NCBI RefSeq assembly: GCF_008831285.2
Contig: NC_045146.1
Location: 6,584,972-6,648,971 of the forward strand
Source: Nymphaea colorata
Lineage: Eukaryota > Streptophyta > Magnoliopsida > Nymphaeales > Nymphaeaceae
Direction of reading: 5' to 3'
Length of the DNA stretch: 64,000 nt
The position numbers and the translations under genes were made by a program. How positions within the stretch are numbered: the first letter of the stretch is position 1; every line of letters begins with the position of its first letter. Under the pieces are notes generated by a model. The model saw only the letters and a list, made by a program, of their open reading frames with translations. It was not told the origin of the DNA and searched no databases. This document shows positions 21,452 to 31,700 of the stretch, piece by piece.

Positions 21452-22674
21452 AAGGCTTGCCCAGAGAATTCATCAGATATGATGGAACCACCTGTCCACA
21501 CGTTCATCTTTCAACCTTTTTCAATGATTGCTACAAAATTCAGACAAATAACAGAGCTTTGTTCCGATATTTTCCAAGAAGTCTTGAAGGCATTGCCGCA
21601 CAATGGTATAAAGAAAATATCAATCCAATCGAGCTGAAGGAGTTTGACAAGTTGATTAACATGTTTGTTGAAAGATTTGAACAAAATGCTCCCATGGCTC
21701 CAACCCTCAGTACTATTTGCAGTCTTCGTCAGAAACAGGGAGAAAAGGCTCGAGAATTCATCCAAAAATGGAGAATGCAATGCAATAAGATGAAGGAGCC
21801 CATTTCTGAGACACAAGCCTTGTCACTCATTAGGAAAAATCTTGCCCAACCCTTGAAAAGTCTCATCCGCAATGCCCCGATCAAAACCTTTGCTGAGTTA
21901 ATTGAACAAGCAAACTCGATAGAAGAAGGGATTGAAGAAGGAGATTTTGATGGAATTATTGCTCCTAAGTACAAAGAAGATGGAAAGAAAGGAGGAAGGA
22001 CACAACTGCCTGCACAATTCATAGCCAATGCTGGCATTAGAAAGGACCATGATAGTAACTACAAGCATGACAAGGGAGTCAGTTTCAAGAAGAACACACA
22101 GTTTCTCAAAGGCGACGATGAAAGGAAGAACAAACACCCAGGTTGGAGCTACGACCGAAAATTCACTCCTCTGAGCCAGTCTCGGGAGAAGATCCTGGAA
22201 TACCTTCTCGCCAAAGGAACTATCGTCTTGCCAAAAGTGTCAGAGCCTCCGAAAATGATGGGAGGAAATAAAGAAAAACTGTGCAAGTTTCATCGTACCC
22301 CTGGTCATGACACTGAGGATTGTTTTGTTCTCAAAAATATTATTCAAGACTTCATCAACAAAGATCTCAAGATTTGTGATGATAGTACCCCTGAGATACT
22401 AAGGAATCCATTCCCTGACCACGGAAAGGCGGTAGTAGCCATGATCACTACAGTCACTCCACTTCCGTACTATCCACAAGAGCACATTCGACCTTATATT
22501 GGGAGCAGCTCACACAAAATCATGGTGGTAGACCAAGGTAAGGAACCTCTAGATTTCATTGCTATGATGAAAGGCAGGATAGAAAGTTTGCCCAAGAAAC
22601 TTCCTATGATTCCAAAGACTTTTATCTTACAAGGCGACGAATCATCAAATGACTCCTCAGATGAAGATCCATGA
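21448..22674 (+). CDS. gag: Gag (retrotransposon capsid and nucleocapsid)
   Basis: About 408 codons. Residues 1-180 match the retrotransposon Gag capsid family (PF03732): YDGTTCPHVHLSTFFNDC, then YFPRSLEGIAAQWYK, FDKLINMFVERF, LRQKQGEKAREFIQKW and LAQPLKSLIRNAP. A zinc-knuckle-like motif, CKFHRTPGHDTEDC (from residue ~279), is the atypical form seen in Tat-lineage Gags in place of CCHC. It should assemble virus-like particles and bind element RNA. The frame starts at GTG in the four-base overlap with the lysine-rich ORF; no ATG precedes it in frame, so the true start may be upstream by frameshift. It ends at TGA 22672-22674, two codons before the protease frame in the same frame, so a single stop separates Gag from protease. 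Confidence 0.85.
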   Translation: MKGLPREFIRYDGTTCPHVHLSTFFNDCYKIQTNNRALFRYFPRSLEGIAAQWYKENINPIELKEFDKLINMFVERFEQNAPMAPTLSTICSLRQKQGEKAREFIQKWRMQCNKMKEPISETQALSLIRKNLAQPLKSLIRNAPIKTFAELIEQANSIEEGIEEGDFDGIIAPKYKEDGKKGGRTQLPAQFIANAGIRKDHDSNYKHDKGVSFKKNTQFLKGDDERKNKHPGWSYDRKFTPLSQSREKILEYLLAKGTIVLPKVSEPPKMMGGNKEKLCKFHRTPGHDTEDCFVLKNIIQDFINKDLKICDDSTPEILRNPFPDHGKAVVAMITTVTPLPYYPQEHIRPYIGSSSHKIMVVDQGKEPLDFIAMMKGRIESLPKKLPMIPKTFILQGDESSNDSSDEDP

Positions 22675-22677
22675 TAT

Positions 22678-23517
22678 TTGGACGTTCTCCCCTTGGAAGA
22701 GCGTATGGATGAGGGAGACTCGATTCAAGCTTCTAAAAATCAGTCAATTACCTTCTCAGAAAAAGACCTCTCAAAATGGGGATATTTCCATGAAGATGCT
22801 CTTTACATCGTTGTTCAGGTCAATGGGATGATGGTGCCACATGTTTTGATTGATGGAGGAAGTGGTTTGAATATTTGTCCTGATCTCACGGCTAAAACAT
22901 TGGGGTTTCGTGAAAACGAATATCGTTCTGATAATACCAAGATCTACGGATACGATGGCCGAGGCATGAACAACAAAGGTACCCTCGACATGAATGTGAT
23001 CATTGAAAATACTAGCCATTGCATTGTATTTCATGTGGTAGACGTACCACCATCATACAACCTGCTTTTGGGACGACCTTGGATCCATCAAGTACGAGCG
23101 ATCCCATCCACTCTTCATCAATGCCTAAAATGGAATTTTGGTCCATCAGTCATCACTGTCCGTGCTGAGGATCCGGTCAAGAGGTTGATGCAACCTATGC
23201 TCCCTAGGCCAATTGATCCGGTAGATGTACCGAGCATAAGAACAACAAAGGACAGACCTTTGGAAGAATGGATGCAGAACATGGAGATAGAGGAACCATC
23301 CGGGAATGCTTATGCTATTTCAAGCAATCGTGCAAGTTACCAAGAACACCTATTGTATGTTCATTTCATGAAAAACCCCAAGGGTTTTCAGTTGCTTCTG
23401 AAAGGTGGCTACCGTCCATTCACTGGCCTTGGGAAAAATGAAGATGGTATCTTGCAACCAATTAGCATATCTTTTCAGATGAACATGAGAGGACTGGGAT
23501 ATCATGAAGGAATTTGA
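22678..23517 (+). CDS. pro: Aspartic protease with G-patch-like tail
   Basis: About 280 codons, continuous with the Gag frame apart from one TGA. The retropepsin site is VLIDGGSGLNIC (Asp at residue ~59; DGGS where many families have D-S/T-G). A second conserved element is YNLLLGRPWIHQVRAIPST (residues ~125-143), the common gypsy 'LLGRPWI' block ending the protease fold. Toward the C-terminus, KGGYRPFTGLGKNEDG and RGLGYHEG resemble the glycine-rich G-patch-like segment found after protease in Ogre-type elements. It would cleave Gag-Pol. The start shown is an arbitrary non-ATG codon, since translation presumably comes through from Gag. It ends at TGA 23515-23517, just before an intron-like gap. 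Confidence 0.8.
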   Translation: MDVLPLEERMDEGDSIQASKNQSITFSEKDLSKWGYFHEDALYIVVQVNGMMVPHVLIDGGSGLNICPDLTAKTLGFRENEYRSDNTKIYGYDGRGMNNKGTLDMNVIIENTSHCIVFHVVDVPPSYNLLLGRPWIHQVRAIPSTLHQCLKWNFGPSVITVRAEDPVKRLMQPMLPRPIDPVDVPSIRTTKDRPLEEWMQNMEIEEPSGNAYAISSNRASYQEHLLYVHFMKNPKGFQLLLKGGYRPFTGLGKNEDGILQPISISFQMNMRGLGYHEGI

Positions 23518-23716
23518 AGAAGATCTTGGGGGCTGATAGTATTCACTTTTGTTTCAAAATCCTCCCATGAATTTTGTAATTTTGAATATCTTTTGTCTCG
23601 TCTCATGAGAGAACCCATTCTATGAACTAAGAACTTTTTTTTTTTATATATATGCAAATGCAAGTAATTTTTTTGTTGTCAATTTCGTCCAACTCTTTCC
23701 TTTATCCTCTTTACAG
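23518..23716 (+). other. Probable intron between protease and RT
   Basis: About 200 bases with stops in all frames separate protease from RT. The right end is a good plant acceptor: T/C-rich (tttcctttatcctctttacag) ending AG at 23715-23716, followed by an open frame with ATG at 23718. T-rich content (tttttttttata at ~23635) also suits an intron. Possible donors are GT at 23539 (GTATTC) or 23447 (GTATCT); only the upstream one would bypass the protease stop. Ogre elements are known for a partly spliced intron at this position. Confidence 0.5.
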
Positions 23717-23717
23717 G

Positions 23718-24893
23718 ATGTCGGAACTCAATATGTCTCAGTTTATTCTTTTTCCACGAAAGTCCCCCCAGAAAGCATTTATCGAACAAGCAGTCGGTAA
23801 AATGGAACCTATGGCAATACCCGAGTCAGAATTACCAGAATTCACTCAGATTCAGAAACAAGAGCATCCCTCATCTTTGGTGAATGATCCAATTGAAGAA
23901 ATTAATATTGGAACCAGTGAAGATCCTAAAATTCTTCAAATTGACACCAGTTTGTCAGCGAATGAGAAGAAAAGATTGGTGGACTTTCTTATAAGTAACC
24001 AAGAAGCTTTTGCTTGGACTTATGAAGATATGCCAGGCTTAGACCCCCAATTGGTTGAACATCGTTTGCCCTTAAATCCTAATTGCAAGCCGATTAAGCA
24101 AAAATTGCGCAAGCTTGACCCTCGACTAGAAGGCCCTGTAAAAGAAGGACTAGAGGACTTGCTAAAGGCAAAATTCATTCGTGCCATCGATTACCCCGAA
24201 TGGTTGGCGAACATCGTGGTGGTCCCCAAGAAAAATGGCAAAGTTAGGTTGTGCATCGACTTTCGAGACTTGAACAAAGCCACACCGAAAGATGATTATC
24301 CTCTTCCAAACATTGATCTATTGGTAGACAGTACTGCAGGCCATGCAATGTTTTCTTTCATGGATGGATATTCGGGATATAATCAAATCAAATTAACAGT
24401 CAAAGATCAACCTAAGACCGCTTTTACTACACCATGGGGTACTTTTTGTTACACGGTAATGCCATTTGGGTTCAAGAATGCTGGAGCAACCTATCAAAGA
24501 GCCATGGCCGCCATCTTCCATGACCAGATGCATAAAATCATGGATGCATATATCGATGACATATTGATCAAATCCAAGACAAGAGAAGATCACATTGAAA
24601 CTCTTGCCCAAGTATTCGAGAGGCTTTTACAGTACAAGCTTCGCCTGAATCCTTAAAAATGTGTGTTTGGGGTTGAGTCAGGCAAACTGTTGGGTTTCAT
24701 GGTCAGTAAGAAGGGAATTGAAATGGATCTTACAAAAGCCAATGCAATAATCGATATGCCACCACCTACCAATATCAAGGAGTTGCGAAGCTTGCAAGGA
24801 CGAATCCAATCCATCAGACGATTCATTTCTAATCTGGCCATGAGATGCGAGCCATTCAACCAGCTACTGAGGAAAGGTGTCAAGTTTGAATGA
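23718..24893 (+). pseudogene. pol: Reverse transcriptase, two in-frame stops
   Basis: The frame is open from before 23718 to TAA 24654-24656 and resumes in the same frame to TGA 24891-24893. RT blocks in order: FAWTYEDMPGLDPQLVEHRL, then PIKQKLRKL, VVVPKKNGKVRLCIDFRDLN, YPLPNIDLLVD, FSFMDGYSGYNQI, MPFGFKNAGATYQRAM and the active site YIDDILI (~24549-24569; YIDD in place of the usual YVDD). After the first stop the thumb-like LLGFMVSKKGIEM and ELRSLQGRIQSIRRFI blocks follow. It copies element RNA to DNA within particles. I chose 23718 as the start because it is the first in-frame ATG after the acceptor; an earlier ATG at 23652 falls inside the presumed intron. The stops would truncate the polyprotein. 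Confidence 0.85.
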
Positions 24894-26048
24894 GGTTTTG
24901 AATGCCAACAGTCATTCGAAAGGATCAAGAAATACCTTCTAAATCCACCAATTCTAAAACCACCAACGTTGGGAAGACCACTGCTGCTTTACATCACAGT
25001 GAATGAGTCAGCATGTGGCGGCTTTTTGGCACAATATGAGGAAGGAAGTCGCATCGAATATGCAATCTATTACATTAGCAAGACTTTTGTTCAGTACGAA
25101 AAGAAGTACTCTCCAATAGAGAAAACTTGTCTGGCATTGGTTTGGATGTGTCAGAAGTTGAGACATTACTTATTGGCTTGTGAGGTCAAGATACTCTCCA
25201 AACTAAATCCTCTCAAGTACATCTTGGAACAACCATTCCTTAATGGGCGTATCGCAAAATGGCAAGTTCTGTTGATGCAATATGATCTTGAATATGTATC
25301 TCAAAAGTCAATCAAAGGACAAACAATTGCGGATCAGTTAGGAGACTTCCCTCAATACGAAGAAATCAGAACAAATGATGAGTTTCCAGATGAACATGTA
25401 CTAAGATTGGAAACGGTTTCGACATGGAAGATGTACTTTGACGGGTCCAGAAATGTGATGGGAGCAGGCATAGGCATCTTACTCATCACTCCAGAATGCG
25501 AAATGATCCCGTACTCTTTGAAACTTGATTTTCCATGTACCCATAACATGGCTGAATATGAAGCCCTCATACAAGGACTTCGTTCTTTATTGAGTTTTCA
25601 AGTGAAAAGAGTGCATGCCTTCGGCGACTCTCAGCTTATTATAAACCAAGTGAATGGAGAATGGCAAGTCAAAGATGAAAAGTTGGTGCCATATCAAGAA
25701 ATTGCTACCTCCTTAATCTGTCAATTCGAAGAAGTACAATTGGCTCACGTAAAGAGAGAAGGTAACCCTATTGCGGATGGCCTCGCGAGCTTAGGATCAA
25801 CCATCACTTTTCGAACCAATGAAGCAATCCGCTCTTTTGAGATTGGAAGATTAGAACACCCTGCTTTTGAAACGATGGCGCATGTTCATCATATCCAAGG
25901 GGGGATACGCCTTGGTACCATGACATCAAAAGGTATATTGAAAGCGGAGAATTCCCGACTGAAATGTCTAAAAATGAACAAAAACAATACAACGTATGTC
26001 AGCAAGGTACTTTATCCTAGCAGGGGTATTATACAGACGTGGATTTAG
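24894..26048 (+). CDS. RNase H plus archaeal-type RNase H (dual RNase H)
   Basis: Continues the RT frame after TGA 24891-24893. First comes the ordinary gypsy RNase H region (LLLYITVNESACGGFLAQ, ISKTFVQYEKKYSPIEKTCL, LRHYLLACEVKILS, GRIAKWQVLLMQYDLEYV); its first acidic position appears lost. Then a second RNase H of the archaeal type begins near 25420: WKMYFDGSRNVMGAGIG (Asp), HNMAEYEALIQGL (Glu), VHAFGDSQLIINQVNGEWQV (Asp) and GNPIADGLASLGS (Asp). All four catalytic acids are present. Having two tandem RNases H is diagnostic of the Tat lineage. The frame runs to 26048 but leaves the conserved reading near 25990, where integrase starts in another frame. Confidence 0.85.
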   Translation, partial: GFECQQSFERIKKYLLNPPILKPPTLGRPLLLYITVNESACGGFLAQYEEGSRIEYAIYYISKTFVQYEKKYSPIEKTCLALVWMCQKLRHYLLACEVKILSKLNPLKYILEQPFLNGRIAKWQVLLMQYDLEYVSQKSIKGQTIADQLGDFPQYEEIRTNDEFPDEHVLRLETVSTWKMYFDGSRNVMGAGIGILLITPECEMIPYSLKLDFPCTHNMAEYEALIQGLRSLLSFQVKRVHAFGDSQLIINQVNGEWQVKDEKLVPYQEIATSLICQFEEVQLAHVKREGNPIADGLASLGSTITFRTNEAIRSFEIGRLEHPAFETMAHVHHIQGGIRLGTMTSKGILKAENSRLKCLKMNKNNTTYVSKVLYPSRGIIQTWI

Positions 26049-26913
26049 CACTGAATACTCTCGGTGCCTTGATGAAGATGAGGCAAAGAAAGTAATCGAA
26101 GAATCACATCGAGGAGATTGTGGAGGCCATGTTGGTTACCAAACCCTCACCAAAAAAATAATTCGAGCAGGGTATTATTGGCCTACCATGCAAAAAGATT
26201 GTCACCAATTTGTCAAAAGATGCAAAGAATGTCAACTGCATGCTCCAGTAATTCATGCCCCAGCATCTCACTTGCATTCTGTGACATCTCCTTGGCCGTT
26301 TTCAATGTGGGCCTTTGACATAGTCGGACCGATATCCCCTGCAGCTTCTAACGGCCATAAGTATTTTCTTGCTGCAACAGATTATTTTACCAAGTGGGTA
26401 GAAGTCGTCACACTTAGAATGGTGGAAGGACGTCATGTAGTGTCCTTCATTCACAAAAATCTTCTTTGCAGATTTGGAGTCCCTCATGACAATGAAACTC
26501 ATTTCAAGAATGAAAAGATGAGGCAGTTGTGCAGCAAATACCACATCACGCACCATTTTTCAGCTCCTTATTACCCCCAAGGCAATGGACAAGCAGAGGC
26601 TACCAACAAGATCCTGATCCGCATCTTGGAACGGACAGTAGAAACAGGAAGAGATTGGCATGAAAAGATGCACAACGCTCTATGGGCATATCGCACCACT
26701 ATGAGAACTCCAACAAATGCCACTCCAGCAGAGCTAGTCTATGGAACAGAAGTGGTTCTACCATTACATGTGTTGAAACCTGCTTTGAAGTTCGCTTCTC
26801 TCATAGAGCTCCCTCTTACTCAATATCAACAAAAAAGGCTAATGCAACTCGATTTGCTAGATGAACAGACAATTTGCCAAGTCAGTTATCGAGAGACAGT
26901 TCAAAGTGAATGA
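25996..26913 (+). pseudogene. Integrase (zinc finger and catalytic core)
   Basis: A frameshift near 25980-26000 moves the polyprotein into this frame. The HHCC zinc finger is visible (ESHRGDCGGHVGY ... CHQFVKRCKECQLH, residues ~35-80). The core has the first Asp in WAFDIVGPI, the second in GVPHDNETHF and the Glu in YYPQGNGQAEATNK. The loop before the second Asp is several residues shorter than usual, an in-frame deletion that may damage the active site. WAYRTTMRTPTNATPAELVYG is the typical gypsy post-core block. It inserts the cDNA copy into the genome. The frame leaves the conserved reading near 26870, where the C-terminal part continues in another frame. Confidence 0.85.
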
Positions 26914-27097
26914 TTCGGTCCTACGATCTTCAGTGTACCTGAGAGGACGACCACGAGGCAAGTGGGCACCAAATTGGGAAGGCCCATATGTCATTAAGGA
27001 AGTTTTGCCCCACAATTCATACCGACTAATTGATGCTGATGGGGTGGAATTTGCCGATCCTGTTAATGCCCTTCACCTCAAGAAATTTTATGCCTAG
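26861..27097 (+). pseudogene. Integrase C-terminal domain
   Basis: A second frameshift (~26861-26905) places the end of integrase here: RQFKVNDSVLRSSVYLRGRP, WAPNWEGPYVIKEVLPHNSY and LHLKKFYA match the GPY/F-type C-terminal domain of gypsy integrases (WxGPYxI motif). No chromodomain follows, as expected for Tat-type and unlike chromoviruses. The ATG at 26861 is not the real start. The stop at 27095-27097 ends the coding part of the element. Confidence 0.8.
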
Positions 27098-27231
27098 TTC
27101 TCTTGTATTCATTTTCCAATCAATGTCAAACATTTGTGTTTCCACATCGACTATTCAATCTAGATTCTTCCCAGTTGTAAAACATGACAATTACACTGGG
27201 GCATTTTTATTTTTATCGCTCAGGGCTTGAG

Positions 27232-27525
27232 AGCAACCCATGCAGGTAAAGGGTTAAACCCGCAATATGAGGGCAACCCATGCAGGCAAGGGGTTAAACC
27301 TGCAATGCTAGCCAAAGCATCCGATGCAGGCAAAGGGGTTAAACCTGTGCTACAAGCCAAAGCAACCCACACAGTTAAAGGGTTCAACTTGTGATGCAAG
27401 TCAAGGCAACCCATTCAGGGGGGTTAATCCTGAATTTGAAATCGGCAAACCCATGCAGGTAAGGGGTTAAACCTGCAATTTAAGCTCAAACAACCCATTC
27501 AAGTAAGGGGTAAAACCTGAAACAT
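27232..27525 (+). repeat. 3' UTR minisatellite, seven ~40-bp hairpin units
   Basis: Seven irregular units of roughly 35-45 bp share caacccatgcagg, aaggggttaa and acctgcaat. Each has an internal inverted repeat (e.g. tgcaggt/acctgca at about 27454-27477) around an aaggggttaa loop. The unit near 27412-27436 pairs attcagg with cctgaat, a different sequence that still pairs. Tandem repeats in the hypervariable 3' UTR are known for Tat-lineage elements and can seed satellite DNA. Confidence 0.85.
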
Positions 27526-27603
27526 CTCTATGAAAATATCTTGCTTGAAAAATTTGTGGCGTTTATCTTTGTCACTAAGCACGGCTAACACCGGCTTATT
27601 AAC

Positions 27604-27616
27604 AAAGAGGGGCATC
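27604..27616 (+). other. Polypurine tract
   Basis: aaagaggggcatc lies immediately upstream of the 3' LTR TG at 27617. The A/G-rich part (27604-27612) is the expected plus-strand primer. Confidence 0.75.
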
Positions 27617-30600
27617 TGTAATCACCCCAAATTTTTCTAAAGGACTATGATGTTTTATCCAAGTGCGAAATTCAAATTTAGGCACAAGATTTCCAAAATA
27701 CTACTCTCAGATCCAAATTAAATCCAAAATAGAACTCTCAGATCCAAATTAAATCCAAAATACTACTTTTAGATCCAAAACCCAAGTTCAGATCCAAATC
27801 AATCATTTAAGACCGATTTGCCCCTCCTTTCGACCATAAAACCTCCTTTAGAGGGTGATTTTAGTCTTTTTCAAACAAGACCGATTTGCCCCTCCTTTTG
27901 ACCAAAAAAACCTTCTTTTAGAGGGTGATTTTAGTCTTTTTCAAACAAGACCGATTTGCCCCTCCTTTTGACCAAAAAACCTTCTTTTAGAGGGTGATTT
28001 TAGTCTTTTTCAAACAAGACCGATTTGCCCCTCCTCTTGACCAAAAAACCTTCTTTTAGAGGGTGATTTTAGTCTTTTTTTTAAACAAGACCGATTTGCC
28101 CCTCCTTTTGACCAAAAAACCTTCTTTTAGAGGGTGATTTTAGTCTTTTTGGTAAACAAGACCGATTTGCCCCTCCTTTTGACCAAAAAACCTTCTTTTA
28201 GAGGGTGATTTTAGTCTTTTTGGGTGGACAAGGCTCATTTGCCCTTCCTTTTGGCCAAAAAATCTCTTTTTGGAGGGTGATTTTAGTCTTTTTAGGTCAA
28301 AAAAATTCAAATTTTGGGTTTTGGCTCCAAAATCCTCTATAAATACCCCCCCATATCCCCCTCTTGGGCAAGATTGGTCCTTGGGAGAAACTCTAGTGTA
28401 TTCTCACTTGAAGACTTAGAGTTTCTCTTGAGCTCTCTCTCTCTCTCCCTCTTCCTCTTTTCATTTCCTTCTCCAACTTAGAGCAAGCACTTTTGGAGCT
28501 TCATTCAAAAGAGGATCTTCAAGTAAAGGTGTTCATCTTCCTTAAGTCATTTCCTATTAGAGGTATGTAATCTTCATCTCTCTCATTTCTCTCTTCTTTC
28601 TTTTCATTAATGTTCTTATTATTATGTTATTTCTTTCTCTTAAACATAGTGTTGTTGTTGTTTTCATTTCTCTTCTCATCTTCATCTCCCCATGGCCAAA
28701 GGAGATATCACTCAACCTCTTTTTAGAGACAAGAGGCTATGCTCAAATGCACCGGGAGCATGAGAAGATGAGATGATATCTTATTTTATGATTAAATCAT
28801 GTTCTTTCAAGTATTCTTGTTGTTCTTGTTCTTTCTCTATATTAATATCTTATTGCTCTTTCTTCTCTTCAATAATATATTCTTGTTGTTGTTATTCTTT
28901 TCCTTAATGAATATATTTTTGTTGTTATTGTTATTTCATTTCTTCAATAGTCTTGTCCTTGTTATTTTTTTTTTTTTCTTTCTTCTTCCTCTTCCCGTGA
29001 CCAAAGGAGATAGCCCTCAATCTCTTTTTAGAGACAAGAGGCTATGCTCAAGTGCATTGGGAGTGTGAAAAGATGAGAAGATCTTTCGTTTCATGATTGA
29101 ATCATGTTTTCTCTTTTATTAAATATAACATTGTATCTCTTTCTATATTTTCTTCTCATCTTCATCTCCCCACGGCTAAAAAAGGTAGCTCTCAATCTCT
29201 TTTTACAGACAAGAGGCTATACTCAAAGTGCACCGGGAGCATGGAAAGATGAGATGATCTTTCATTTTAATCATGTTCTTTCTTTTCATGAATACATTCT
29301 TATTGTTTTTTTTTTGTTTCCTCTTATTTTCCCCTCTTCCTCATTTCTCCATGGCCAAAAGAGATAGCTCTCAATCTCTATTTTAGAGTCAAGAGGCTAT
29401 ACTCAAGTGCACCGAGAACATGAGAAGATGAAGTGGTATATCAATTCATAGTTACATCATGTCTTCCCTCCTAATTGAACTTTGTTTTTCCATCATTCTC
29501 TTTCTTTCTTTCATTCCTTGAATGTTATCTATAAATTATGCACGCATGATTGCTTGGTTCTTTATTTTCATGTTAATTTTTGAGGTTGGGACTTGTCTAA
29601 CCCGGGATAAACCTTCACGAAAATGTACATATTAATATGCATTTTCATGACATTTTGCGCTAGATTCTTTCTTAATCATCACATTAGGAACCCTAACGAG
29701 TGCTTCGTTATGTTGCTTGTTTTCTTTCATACCCAACGGTGGAAGAAATATATCCCTTACAACAAACTAAATAATAACATTCTATACTTATATAAATCAT
29801 ATTTTCCAAAACATTTTCAAAAAGAACCTTCTAATATGGCCTTAGGGACTTAGCTTAGACTCTTGCATGAGTCCAAGCTCCCCTCCGGCCCACATTAAAT
29901 TTGAAGTTGGTAATTTTAAGTTGTTCGTTGATTTTTTTTAATCTTGTGAAGGTATGGATGTATACACATGTTATATACATTTATGCCAACATGATGACCC
30001 CCATCTTTCTCTCTCTATGCTTTCACTTTCTATTTTATAAATTTTCATATGTGCATGAATACGTATGTACATGTGTTCCATCTCCTCTCTTTCAAATATT
30101 TATTCCTCTTTTCAAGACAAATATCTTCTCTTATAACATTTCTCATACCCATATATGCGTATGATATTTTTTTTTTCCTCTAAAATCTCTCTTTCTTTTC
30201 GAATCAATACATCTTTTTCTCTTTATATGTGATGATATGTACACAAGTATGCATGTCTTTCTCTATATCTCTCTCTTTCCTTTCATAAGAGTGTTTTATC
30301 TCTTGTATTCTTCTTAACATTCTCATCTCATGAACTTTCTATTTACCAACTTCAATAAGACCACAAATCAAGTAATGACCCAATATTGGAATCATGCTTG
30401 ATGGTCTACAATCTCTATCCATTTTCAAAAACTTTTCCTTCTTATATATAATAATTATAACAACGAAATCTTAGATGTATGTTGTGGTAGGAATGATATT
30501 AGATAAATGTTGTGGTAGGAATGTTTTACTTTTTTTCAATCATATAGGGTAAATGCATTCATGCATTCTCACCCACTTTATTTCACTTATGATCACAAGC

Positions 30601-31050
30601 ACCTTTCTAAAAGAACTTAAGCAAGAAGGGATGGAGCTCTAGCTAGGTGGTAACCGAATTAGAGCAAAATCTCAAACCTACTTAAAGTCTTAAGAGAACA
30701 CTAAAGTGATTTCAAAATGTTTTCACAAGTTTTTCAAATGATATTTACTAGTTTCACTTTTTCCTCAAAACATTTCACTTTTTCAAGCAATTCTTCAAGA
30801 ACCTTTTCAAAAGTTTGAAACTCCAAACTTTCAATATTTTCTACACCGCATATAGAATCAAAAAGATGTTTAAGTTAAAACGAAATGCATCAATGATAAA
30901 CATAGTCCTTGGGTTGATTACCCCCGGTAAAGGCGCCGGGAATGGTCGATCCTCGTACCGACGGGCGAGTCCCTTTCTTTCCTCTTTCAAAACAAAAACC
31001 TTATTTTTCTGGAGCACTCCAAAACCAATGAAAATTTTGGGATGCAAACA
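27617..31050 (+). repeat. 3' LTR of the Ogre-like element (3,434 bp)
   Basis: Same TG...CA ends as the 5' LTR. It keeps the seven ~70-bp units (27811-28296), TATAAATA at 28338-28345 and the four leader units (28671-29436). It has the 31-bp extra duplication near 27731 and lacks the 51 bp present in the left copy. The few remaining differences are single bases and homopolymer lengths, suggesting a fairly recent insertion. Confidence 0.95.
28338..28345 (+). promoter_or_regulatory. TATA box of the 3' LTR
   Basis: TATAAATA in the same context as the 5' LTR box. A 3' LTR promoter could drive read-out into the minus-strand copia remnant, antisense to it. Confidence 0.6.
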
Positions 31051-31055
31051 CATAT
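31051..31055. repeat. Right target-site duplication CATAT
   Basis: Matches the left copy at 15089-15093. The copia reading frame resumes from here on the minus strand. Confidence 0.9.
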
Positions 31056-31700
31056 ACACAGTTTTTTGTAGATCACCATAAAAGAACCCATTGTAGACAT
31101 TCGTCTGATACAACTTACAGTCAATAAGCATCTCATGATCACGAGTTTCGCAATAGGTGCATATGTTTCTGTATAGTCAAGGCCTTCAACTTTGGCATAG
31201 TCTTTGGCTATGAGATGAGATTTAAGCCTCCCCACTAGTCCATCTTTTTTATATTTAACTCTATACACACATCAGCAGCTAATTGATTTTGGTTTAACAT
31301 CTTGAGGATTGCACATAAGTCTCCAAGTGCCACTATCCTCCAATGCCTTCACCTCAGCTGCTATGGCTTGACACCAACATTCTTGTTGCACTGCCCCCTC
31401 GTAGGATTTAGGTTTAGATCATAATTTCTTGGAGCAAGAAAATTTATTGAAGGAGACAAACCTCCAAAGTTGGTATAACGAGAAGAATGACCTGAACTTG
31501 ATGGAGACTGATTTGTCAACTCATGAAAACTTGCATTACAATAGAAATATTTTAAAAGAATTGAAGGCCTTCGTTGTCTTTGTGACCGGTGTACATAGGA
31601 TGACATTTCTAATGTTTGGTTAGTTCCAATCTGATTGTTCAATGATTCAATTTGAATTTCTGATTTAACAGGAATAGGTTCCAAATTTCAGAGATACTTT
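31056..31700 (-). pseudogene. Copia RT, N-terminal part
   Basis: On the minus strand: RVKYKKDGLVGRLKSHLIAK, then DYAKVEGLDYTETYAPIAKL and VIMRCLLTV are the conserved opening blocks of Ty1/copia RT (PF07727). The frame breaks shortly before the gypsy insertion, where a GDLQKTVYM-like block is cut. The region to about 31690 (SSYVHRSQRQRRPSILLKYF) is the linker between integrase and RT. Confidence 0.8.

Larger units (their letters stand above)
15094..31050 (+). mobile_element. Complete-length Ty3/gypsy element of the Tat/Ogre type (15,957 bp)
   Basis: Two long LTRs with TG...CA ends enclose a 9,069-bp interior, flanked by CATAT duplications. Order: PBS, extra plant-mobile-domain ORF, lysine-rich ORF, Gag, protease, intron-like gap, RT, RNase H, archaeal-type RNase H, integrase, minisatellite, polypurine tract. 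An extra ORF before Gag, a second RNase H, an intron before RT and a hypervariable repeat-bearing 3' UTR together are hallmarks of the Tat lineage (Ogre and relatives). In-frame stops at 20010, 22672, 24654 and 24891 and frame changes near 21448, 25990 and 26870 indicate that this copy is not autonomous, although the LTRs remain very similar. It lies in the RT gene of an older copia element on the opposite strand. Confidence 0.92.

Noticed and set aside
27220-27540. Minisatellite considered as a CRISPR array
   Set aside because: Units are contiguous and diverged with no unique spacers; eukaryotic retrotransposon 3' UTR.
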